Shown in pieces: positions 22,612 through 29,424 of a DNA stretch of 64,000 nucleotides (positions within the stretch are counted from its first letter, which is position 1; each line of letters opens with the position of its first letter). Made by a program: the position numbers and the translations under genes. The notes beneath the pieces were generated by a model that had not been told where the DNA came from, made no database searches, and saw nothing but the letters and a program-made list of their open reading frames with translations. Origin of the DNA: Bacteroidota bacterium (lineage in GTDB: Bacteria > Bacteroidota > Bacteroidia > Bacteroidales > Prolixibacteraceae); NCBI GenBank assembly GCA_030698405.1, contig JAUYMU010000128.1:17021-81020 (forward strand). The letters run 5' to 3'.

Positions 22612-24882
22612 TTATTCCCGCAGTATCAGTATTGATGATGCCACGCTGAGCCAACTGCTGCGTGATTCAACGAGCATTTTCCACCCATCGGCAGATACAA
22701 TCATTAACTGAAATTTTTGGATAAATGTTTCATCAATCACGTTTACCTGATCAAGGGTAATATGGTTGGGCGCTTGATGTTCAATTGCCCTGATGGCTTC
22801 TTTTATTTCAGAGAGGTTTTTGGTTAGCCCTTTCGGATCGGCCACTGTAATTTGTGCTTCTGAATTTTTAATTAAACGTTGGAGGTATTTAATCAGAAAA
22901 CCATCGTTCCCGGAATATATAGGAGCAATAATTTGGTCCCAGTCTCTGGAATTTTTGTCTATCAAAATTCCGACCGGGACTTTGCTGCCTGAAAGTATGT
23001 TTTGTGTGCGGTCGTCGAAGGGAGAGTTGCTAAACAGTTTTTCTTTTCCTGAAACTTTATGGATAAGGCGGTCAGGGTTAATGATGCTGGTGGTATATCC
23101 CAGTATTCTGCCCAAAAGAGTTCCCTCAAAAATCGAATGCCCGATACCAATTAACAGAAGGTCAAAATCACCTTTGTTGGTTATTTCTGCAATGTCAGCG
23201 TCAATGTCATCGGTGGCTTTAAAAAGGGTCGTAATTTTCTGGTTCAGTATTTTTGATTCCTGAATGACAGGCGAAAAACTCTCGTTTTCATATTCTTCCA
23301 GGTTATAATGGTGCAGCACGCTGTTCGGGCATAAGTGCAGCGCAGTAACCGTAGCATTTTCAGTTTGCTTTTTTACTAAACGATTGGCCAGATGTAGCAA
23401 AGATTTACCCATTTCAGGATTACCAAAAGATAAAATAATCTTATATTTTATGAGTTGGTTCACCTGTTCGGAGATCGCGTGTGGCTTTTTCCTGAATATT
23501 CGATTAATTAAGTCCAGAGCCGGAGCTGTCATGAACGTAGTGACCAAAGCCATAATGACCATCATCGAAAAAATTTCAGGAGAGAGGATACCAAGGTCAT
23601 ACCCAATGTTAAGTACCACCAGTTCCATCAGTCCCCGGGTATTCATCAGCGCACCGATGGTAAGGCTGTCGCGCCAGTTTTGCCCCACAAATTTGGCTGC
23701 AAGAGCGCTTCCGATGAATTTACCGGTTATTGCGACCAGGATGATCAGTCCGGTTATTTTCCAGAGATAAGGGTCGTTGAGCAATCCAATTTCAGTGCGC
23801 AGCCCCGTGAAGACAAAAAACAATGGGAGTAGGAGCACAAGAGCTACATCTTCAACCTTTTCAATAAATATATTTCTGAACTTGGTGCTTTCGGGCATTA
23901 TGACGCCAGCCATAAATGCGCCAAACAACGCATGGATGCCGATAACTTCGGTTGTGTAAGATGAAACGATCAGTGTCAGGAAGAAGATAGCGACAATTTG
24001 CTTGCTCATCGTTTCGCGCGAGGGATATAAATCGCCAACCCGTTTCAAAAATGGTTTGACCAATTTGAGCATCAGGAAAACATAGCCAATAGCAATGGCA
24101 ATGGTGTACAGTGAACTCACAAACGAACCTGCTTTTGATATGGCGATTACTGCGGCAAGCAAACACCAGGCGCTGATGTCGTCGGCTGCGGCACAGGTAA
24201 TAACAATGGCTCCCAACCGTGTTTTATGAATTCCTCTTTCATGCACGATGCGAGCCAGTACAGGGAAAGCTGTTATGCTCATTGCAATGCCGAGGAATAA
24301 GCCAAACGATAGAAATTGTACGCCTGAAGGGGCAAAAGTTTGATAGATAAAATACGCCAAACCCATGCCAAGCGCAAATGGGAAAATAATGCTTGCATGA
24401 CTGATGACGACTGCGTCATGAGCTTTGTTTTTTAGTGTCTTCAAATCGAGTTCCATCCCAACCATAAACATAAACAGTATTAGCCCAATCTGGCTTAAAA
24501 ACTGGAGGTTGCCCATTGAGTGGTCAGGAAATAATGTGTTGAAAAATTCGGGGAAATACATGCCAAGGAGCGAGGGCCCCAGCACAATGCCTGCAATAAT
24601 CTCACCTATTACGGTGGGTTGGCCTATTTTTTTACATGCCCATCCAAGTATGCGGGCGGTAATTATTATAGTTATTATTTGAGCCAGGAGTATGGCCAAC
24701 GGGTGTGTCAGGTTATGTAAAAAAGAGTTTACAAACTCCAGCCACTGACTTTCACCTACTTCGGGCATGTGTACGTGCCTTCCAAATTCCAGCGCTTTTC
24801 CTTTTTGTGCAATCCAATGGATAAGCCACGAAAAACTGCCAATTACGCAGATGTAGAAAAAGACGTTTCTAAATTTCTTCAT
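22612..24882 (-). CDS. CPA2-family cation:proton antiporter with C-terminal Usp-like domain
   Basis: A 756-residue inner-membrane protein. A first helix lies at residues 7-25; then the antiporter core runs from about 55 to 450 with GEIIAGIVLGPSLLG, FMVGMELDLKTLK and CAAADDISAWCLLA. The paired aspartates in AADD fit electrogenic Na+/H+ exchangers of the NapA kind. From about 465 comes a soluble part with two universal-stress-like halves (IILSFGNPEMGKSLLHLANR; LLIGIGHSIFEGTLLGRILG), probably a regulatory nucleotide- or ligand-binding module. The adjacent synthase fusion suggests joint use in ion and osmotic balance. Na+ versus K+ cannot be told. Confidence 0.88.
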   Translation of the reverse strand: MKKFRNVFFYICVIGSFSWLIHWIAQKGKALEFGRHVHMPEVGESQWLEFVNSFLHNLTHPLAILLAQIITIIITARILGWACKKIGQPTVIGEIIAGIVLGPSLLGMYFPEFFNTLFPDHSMGNLQFLSQIGLILFMFMVGMELDLKTLKNKAHDAVVISHASIIFPFALGMGLAYFIYQTFAPSGVQFLSFGLFLGIAMSITAFPVLARIVHERGIHKTRLGAIVITCAAADDISAWCLLAAVIAISKAGSFVSSLYTIAIAIGYVFLMLKLVKPFLKRVGDLYPSRETMSKQIVAIFFLTLIVSSYTTEVIGIHALFGAFMAGVIMPESTKFRNIFIEKVEDVALVLLLPLFFVFTGLRTEIGLLNDPYLWKITGLIILVAITGKFIGSALAAKFVGQNWRDSLTIGALMNTRGLMELVVLNIGYDLGILSPEIFSMMVIMALVTTFMTAPALDLINRIFRKKPHAISEQVNQLIKYKIILSFGNPEMGKSLLHLANRLVKKQTENATVTALHLCPNSVLHHYNLEEYENESFSPVIQESKILNQKITTLFKATDDIDADIAEITNKGDFDLLLIGIGHSIFEGTLLGRILGYTTSIINPDRLIHKVSGKEKLFSNSPFDDRTQNILSGSKVPVGILIDKNSRDWDQIIAPIYSGNDGFLIKYLQRLIKNSEAQITVADPKGLTKNLSEIKEAIRAIEHQAPNHITLDQVNVIDETFIQKFQLMIVSADGWKMLVESRSSWLSVASSILILRE

Positions 24883-25169
24883 GTTGGGTGCAAATTGTTT
24901 TAATTATATCCGGTTGTTATCAGGTTGATTAAGGCCAAACTTCCAATAGATTTTAGTAATTTATACTTTTTTGTTTTGTTTCGCATGATTTGCCCGAAGA
25001 ATTTTTCTTCTTCGACACAATTCGTGCAGCGACCATCATCAAACAATAAAATGATTACCCATTGATATCGTATTTCAATTCAAATATGAGTTTAAAATCC
25101 TGAAGAACCTTGGCTTTATGTGAAGCGGAGACCGGAAATGTAATAAGAAGGTCAAATCTTGTAATAAAC

Positions 25170-25898
25170 CTACCTGCTTGTTTTAATTATGAATTCGTCG
25201 CGGTAAGTTTCGCCCAGGGTAAGTACCAAAGGCTTTTCTGACTGGAAAAAAATGTTGGTGGTAATCTGATTGTTTGAAAAATAGAGTACTTTTCCCAGTG
25301 AAATGAGCTCTTTTTTGTTGATACGGCAAAACTGGTCGGGTGGCAAAACCGAAATGAGTTTCTCAAATGTAATGTTCTTCAATTGAAGGAATGCGCCATT
25401 TTCCAGCAGGGCAGTTTTGTCGCGGCTGTCGATTTCGGAGGTGTGTATGTAAACCAACTGGTCGAAAAATAACATGACATTTCCTTTGTCGGTATTTAAA
25501 CGGATGTGTTTCCTTATTTTGCTATCGGAACTTATCCGGTTTATGGCTTTGTTTACCGCTTGCTGAAGTCGTTCGGGTTTTACCGGTTTTATTACATAGT
25601 CGATGGCATCCAGATCGAAAGCGTTGGTCGCATAGTCTTTGTAGGCAGTGGTGAAAATTATCGGTTTATCTTTGAGTATTTCAGCTATCTGTATGCCACT
25701 GATTCCAGGCATTTCAATGTCAAGTATGCACAGATCAAATTCCAGCCCGGGGAATTCTCTCAAAAATATATCCGGATCGTTAAAAGCCCTAATCACTTCC
25801 AGTTCGGGTATCTGTTCACAAAGCAATTTCAGGTACGAAAGCCCCGGCAATTCATCGTCTAGCAGCAAGCATTTTAGCTTTGTATTCAAGCAGTTCAA
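25170..25898 (-). CDS. LytTR-family response regulator
   Basis: A 242-residue two-domain protein: a receiver domain (CLLLDDELPG, phospho-acceptor in LCILDIEMPG, IFTTAYKDYATNAF, DYVIKPVKP) and a C-terminal LytTR DNA-binding domain (HIRLNTDKGNVMLFFDQLVY..IHTSE..FCRINKKELISLGKVLYF-like order). It would be phosphorylated by the kinase encoded upstream and control target promoters. The start is a TTG at 25898, as no ATG exists in frame before the receiver; this makes it overlap the kinase gene by 47 bases, which suggests translational coupling. Targets are unknown. Confidence 0.88.
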   Translation of the reverse strand: MNCLNTKLKCLLLDDELPGLSYLKLLCEQIPELEVIRAFNDPDIFLREFPGLEFDLCILDIEMPGISGIQIAEILKDKPIIFTTAYKDYATNAFDLDAIDYVIKPVKPERLQQAVNKAINRISSDSKIRKHIRLNTDKGNVMLFFDQLVYIHTSEIDSRDKTALLENGAFLQLKNITFEKLISVLPPDQFCRINKKELISLGKVLYFSNNQITTNIFFQSEKPLVLTLGETYRDEFIIKTSR

Positions 25899-26625
25899 TT
25901 TTTAAGTGAGCGATATATACGTTGTCTTCAATAAAATGGTCGAACTTGAAATGATCGTTGTAAATGATCTTCAGGCGTTGTTCGAGCGTTTCGATTCCAA
26001 AACCACTTTTTTCTTTCCTGATGGGCGATTTAGCTGATACTTTGTTGGCAACGGTAAGTTTAAAATTGCTATCGTTAAATTCGAAGATGACAGAAATAAA
26101 AGCACCTCCGCTTTGCAGATCGGCATGTTTGAAGGCATTTTCAATTAAATCAGTAGAAATAAAAGGCGCCAGCAAACGTTGGTGATACAGCGGCTCATTT
26201 TCATTGATCTTTAATTTCACTTTTAAATCGAATAGCGGGCTGAGTTTAATTTTATTGATTTCAATCAAATTGAGGGCAAATTCAACTTCCTGCTTTGGAG
26301 TGACGAATTTACTGCGGCTGTCGTAAAGTATATAATCCAGCACATTGGATAATTTATCCAGCGCAAAATAGGTTTGGTAGGCATGTGACTGTACGGAGTT
26401 AAGTATGTTCTTGAAAAGGTGTGGATTTAGCCTGGAATCCAGATTTTCGAGTTCTATTTGGTTGTATTTGCTTTCCATTTCCTGATATTTAAATTCCAGA
26501 ACTTGATTTTCTTTTGCCGAATTATTTAGCTTGAAGATCAAATAAATGATTGCAGTCAAACATAGAAGAAGTACGAAAATGCTTCCCAAAACAAGAAAAG
26601 AAGATAGATCAGGTTGAGTTTCCAT
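25852..26625 (-). CDS. LytS/YehU-type sensor histidine kinase
   Basis: A 257-residue kinase with one N-terminal membrane helix (about residues 10-32), a coiled coil (KENQVLEFKYQEMESKYNQI), the His-kinase motif LDSRLNPHLFKNIL with the phospho-accepting histidine, and a HATPase end (DLIENAFKHA; SGFGIETLEQRL). It has no separate sensing domain, so signal input may come from the membrane or from partners. ATG 26625 is chosen over an upstream TTG at 26643. Its 3' end overlaps the response-regulator gene. Confidence 0.88.
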   Translation of the reverse strand: METQPDLSSFLVLGSIFVLLLCLTAIIYLIFKLNNSAKENQVLEFKYQEMESKYNQIELENLDSRLNPHLFKNILNSVQSHAYQTYFALDKLSNVLDYILYDSRSKFVTPKQEVEFALNLIEINKIKLSPLFDLKVKLKINENEPLYHQRLLAPFISTDLIENAFKHADLQSGGAFISVIFEFNDSNFKLTVANKVSAKSPIRKEKSGFGIETLEQRLKIIYNDHFKFDHFIEDNVYIAHLKIELLEYKAKMLAARR

Positions 26626-26702
26626 TGTATTCGTTTTCAACAAAGTTAGATATTACAAGTCAAAAAAGAGTTGGATTTTGAAACATTTCTGTACAAAAAA
26701 AC

Positions 26703-26736
26703 AAAAGATCCGATCTTCTAGTGATCGGATCCTTTT
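26703..26736 (-). terminator. Intrinsic terminator after the CDGSH gene
   Basis: AAAAGATCCGATC pairs with GATCGGATCCTTTT across a short loop; on the minus strand it is followed by a T-rich run. It lies about 30 bases beyond the CDGSH stop codon and upstream of the kinase gene. Confidence 0.7.
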
Positions 26737-26765
26737 CTCAGTAATGGTGTATGCGTGATGACTGT

Positions 26766-27002
26766 TTAAAGCGCTTTATGCGTTCCGTCGCAAAACGGTG
26801 GATTTTTTGTGTTCTTGCACTGGCAAAGCCATACCTCCTGCTTTTGTGCAATTTTAAATAGTACCGGTGTAAATTTTGTTCCAAGGTGCGATCCATCGCA
26901 AAATGGCTGATTGGAACTTCTTCCACAGGCACACCAGAAAAACTGGCCGGGTTCAAGCGTTACTTGTGCAGGCATTTTTGCGGCAATTAAAGGTTTGTCC
27001 AT
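26766..27002 (-). CDS. Tandem CDGSH iron-sulfur protein
   Basis: A 78-residue protein with two CDGSH-type 2Fe-2S sites: CACGRSSNQPFCDGSH and CQCKNTKNPPFCDGTH, each with three cysteines and one histidine. Tandem CDGSH proteins of bacteria (mitoNEET/Miner2-related) carry redox-active, transferable clusters; the cellular job is not known. It is a single gene with a terminator after it; the upstream gene (27011-27835) ends 8 bases before its start on the same strand, so joint transcription is likely. Confidence 0.9.
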   Translation of the reverse strand: MDKPLIAAKMPAQVTLEPGQFFWCACGRSSNQPFCDGSHLGTKFTPVLFKIAQKQEVWLCQCKNTKNPPFCDGTHKAL

Positions 27003-27010
27003 ATTGGTTT

Positions 27011-27835
27011 TTATGGGTTAAGTTTATATGCTTCAACGCTGTTTCCTAAAAAAGTTGGAACCAATACCAATTTTTTACCGGGCACATAATCAATGTCGGC
27101 AGTATTTTTTTTGTCAACAGTATCCAATAATTTAATTGACTCAGTTCCTTTGGTTACAAAAATGCGACCGGGCCAGTTTGAATAAATAAATTCCCCGTTC
27201 TCCATCTTTTCTATTCCGTCGATACCTCCACAATTGTCAACCAAAACTTTCAGCGCTTTTGTTTTAATGTCAGCTTCAATGATCTGTCCGGTCCCGATGT
27301 AGAGTTTCCCTTTTTCTGCCCATAAACCATTAGGATTGGTGATTAGCTTGTCTTCGAGCCAAAGGACTAATTTTCCATTTTCAAGTACATAAATTTTATT
27401 GTCGCGCATGTCGGTGACAAATACAGTTCCGTCTTCTGAAGCTGTAACATCGTTCAGGAACTTTGCGTTTTCAAGCTTGATTTTGCTGGTTATTTTGGCG
27501 TCTTTAATACTTATGACCACCAGTTCATCAATGTCGGAAACATAAAGGTTTCCTTTGTGAATAGCCTGACCTTTTGGGGCATTCAAGCCGGTAACCCATT
27601 TTAAATTTTTTATTTTTCCGTCTAAATCAAGTATTGAAATAAAGCCATTCCCATCTTTTGTCGATGCATCGCCATCAATATTGGTCACATAAACATTGTT
27701 TGTTTTTTCATCAAACAAAGCAGATTCAGGAGTTTTGAGACCTCCGGAAGTCGTCCAGATTTTGGTGAGGGTTTGGGAGTTAACTGATAATCCAATTAAT
27801 ACCATCATGAAGAGAAAAATGTTTCGTAATTTCAT
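27011..27835 (-). CDS. Exported SMP-30/gluconolactonase-like beta-propeller protein
   Basis: A 274-residue protein starting at ATG 27835 with a signal peptide (MKLRNIFLFMMVLIGLSVNS); a longer upstream frame is not needed. Propeller repeats are visible as LKTPESALFDEKTNNVYVTN, GNLYVSDIDELVVIS, GTVFVTDMRDNKIYVLENG and GKLYIGTGQIIEADI. SMP-30-type proteins include calcium-dependent lactonases, but the metal-binding residues are not certain here. Location periplasmic or extracellular. Divergent from a second sugar-lactonase-type gene at 27923 across 87 bases, so both may act on related sugar lactones. Confidence 0.75.
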   Translation of the reverse strand: MKLRNIFLFMMVLIGLSVNSQTLTKIWTTSGGLKTPESALFDEKTNNVYVTNIDGDASTKDGNGFISILDLDGKIKNLKWVTGLNAPKGQAIHKGNLYVSDIDELVVISIKDAKITSKIKLENAKFLNDVTASEDGTVFVTDMRDNKIYVLENGKLVLWLEDKLITNPNGLWAEKGKLYIGTGQIIEADIKTKALKVLVDNCGGIDGIEKMENGEFIYSNWPGRIFVTKGTESIKLLDTVDKKNTADIDYVPGKKLVLVPTFLGNSVEAYKLNP

Positions 27836-27922
27836 AGCTATAATTTTATAAATTTGAATTCGTTTAAAGTAAAACAATGCAATTTCAAATTTGTTAATCA
27901 GGAGCACAAAAAAAATTATACT

Positions 27923-29044
27923 ATGAAACTAATTCTGCTGTTTGTATTCGGCATTTCCATTTTTGGGATGCCTGCCCAGGCAAAAAGGCACATCATGTAT
28001 GTTGGAACCTACACCAAAGGCCAGGCCGATGGTATTTTTGTGTATTCGTTCGATGACCGTACAGGAAAACTTGTTGATCTGAAAATACCGGTTGTCAGTA
28101 ATAATCCTTCATTTCTTACTATCTCGCCCGATAAAAAGTATTTGTACTCGGTGGGCGAGGTCGATAATCTCGATGAGAAACACAGCGGAGGCGTTTCTGC
28201 TTTCAGGATTGAAAAAACCGGCCATTTAAGTTTGCTCAACCGTGTGCATACCTTTGGTGCAAATCCATGTCACGTAACTATTTCACCTGATGGGAAAAAA
28301 GTAGTTACCTCGAATTATTCCGGCGGAAATCTTTCCTACTTCAATGTGCTTCCTGATGGAAGTTTGTCGGAAATTGTACAAACAGTTCAACATTCCGGAA
28401 GCGGGCCGTTTCCGGGTCGCCAAACCGAACCACATGCCCATTCTGCCCGGTTTGATCCTTCAGGAAAACTTTTGTACGCAGCCGATTTGGGTATCGACCA
28501 GTTGAAAATTTATCAGGTTGGATCAGGCAACAAACCTCTTTCGCCCAATGCCCAACCATTTGTGAAACTGGCGCCGGGTTCCGGCCCGCGTCATTTCGAT
28601 TTTTCTCCTGACGGTCAGTTTATATATGTCATCAACGAGTTAAACTCCACAATTACAGTTCTGATGAAATATGGTGGAGTATGGAAAGAAGTTCAGACAA
28701 TTAAAACCCTGCCGAAAGATTTTTCAGGAGAAAGCTGGTGTGCTGATATTCATCTGTCGGCTGATGGTCGTTTTGTTTACGGTTCGAACCGCGGACACAA
28801 CAGCATTGCCGTTTTCAAACGCGACCAGATGAATGGAAGACTTGAAATGATTCAAACCATTTCAGTTGAGGGAAACTGGCCGCGTAACTTTACCCTTGAT
28901 CCAACCGGTAGTTTTTTAATTGTTGCCAACCAGCGAAGCAACGATATCACCGTTTTTAAAGTCGATGAAATTACAGGAAAACTTAATTATACAGGCATAA
29001 AAGTTCGAAATGAATCACCTGTTTGTTTGCAGTTTTTGAGGTAG
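27923..29044 (+). CDS. Exported lactonase-family seven-bladed propeller (6-phosphogluconolactonase-like)
   Basis: A 373-residue protein of the Pgl/YbhE lactonase family, starting at ATG 27923 with a signal peptide (MKLILLFVFGISIFGMPAQA). Signatures are MYVGTYTKGQADGIFVYSFD, NPSFLTISPDKKYLYSVGE, GANPCHVTISPDGKKVVTSN, TEPHAHSARFDPSGKLLYA and GSGPRHFDFSPDGQFIYVIN, in the usual order. The cytoplasmic relatives hydrolyse 6-phosphogluconolactone; the export signal means this one acts on an unphosphorylated lactone or another substrate outside the cytoplasm. A terminator follows. Confidence 0.88.
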   Translation: MKLILLFVFGISIFGMPAQAKRHIMYVGTYTKGQADGIFVYSFDDRTGKLVDLKIPVVSNNPSFLTISPDKKYLYSVGEVDNLDEKHSGGVSAFRIEKTGHLSLLNRVHTFGANPCHVTISPDGKKVVTSNYSGGNLSYFNVLPDGSLSEIVQTVQHSGSGPFPGRQTEPHAHSARFDPSGKLLYAADLGIDQLKIYQVGSGNKPLSPNAQPFVKLAPGSGPRHFDFSPDGQFIYVINELNSTITVLMKYGGVWKEVQTIKTLPKDFSGESWCADIHLSADGRFVYGSNRGHNSIAVFKRDQMNGRLEMIQTISVEGNWPRNFTLDPTGSFLIVANQRSNDITVFKVDEITGKLNYTGIKVRNESPVCLQFLR

Positions 29045-29060
29045 ATTATATTTAAAATAA

Positions 29061-29084
29061 GAGGCTGCCTTTTCAGACAGCCTC
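29061..29084. terminator. Terminator hairpin between the lactonase and zf-TFIIB genes
   Basis: GAGGCTG and CAGCCTC form a 7-bp GC-rich stem with a 10-base loop, 16 bases beyond the lactonase stop codon; the convergent zinc-ribbon gene ends 20 bases further. It may serve both strands. Confidence 0.6.
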
Positions 29085-29104
29085 AAAATTTACTAACTAA
29101 TTAA

Positions 29105-29377
29105 TTAATCGAACAGGTCTGATAACCAGCTCTTTTGTTTGTGCGGTTTGTAATACCCACCTTGGCTGTGACGATGATCATCATAGTCGTTGTTGTGATT
29201 GTTGAATGGTTGATTTGAGCCATAAAACCGATTTTGGCCTTCAGGAGTTGATCGTTCAATAATCTTGTCGATTTCTCCGCGATCGAGCCAAATTCCGCGG
29301 CATTTGGGACAATAATCAATTTCGATGCCCTGTTTTTCTGAAATGACAAGGGCTACACGGCAAATAGGACAGTCCAT
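29105..29377 (-). CDS. Zinc-ribbon (zf-TFIIB-like) small protein
   Basis: A 90-residue cytoplasmic protein with a zinc ribbon (CPIC at residues 3-6; YCPKCRGIWLDRGEID near 25-38), the signature of zf-TFIIB-domain proteins. The rest is polar and rich in asparagine, histidine and aspartate (NHNNDYDDHRHSQGG), likely unstructured. Function unknown. It sits 47 bases downstream of the P-type ATPase gene on the same strand, and may be co-transcribed with it. Confidence 0.8.
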   Translation of the reverse strand: MDCPICRVALVISEKQGIEIDYCPKCRGIWLDRGEIDKIIERSTPEGQNRFYGSNQPFNNHNNDYDDHRHSQGGYYKPHKQKSWLSDLFD

Positions 29378-29424
29378 ATTCTACTTTTTAATGTTTGTAA
29401 TTAATAATTCATGTTCCTTTCGTA

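Noticed and set aside
24883..25169. Intergenic 287 bases upstream of the antiporter, checked for a riboswitch or osmotic control element
   Set aside because: Only a weak hairpin (GAAGAA/TTCTTC) is visible and no promoter box matches well, so nothing was annotated.
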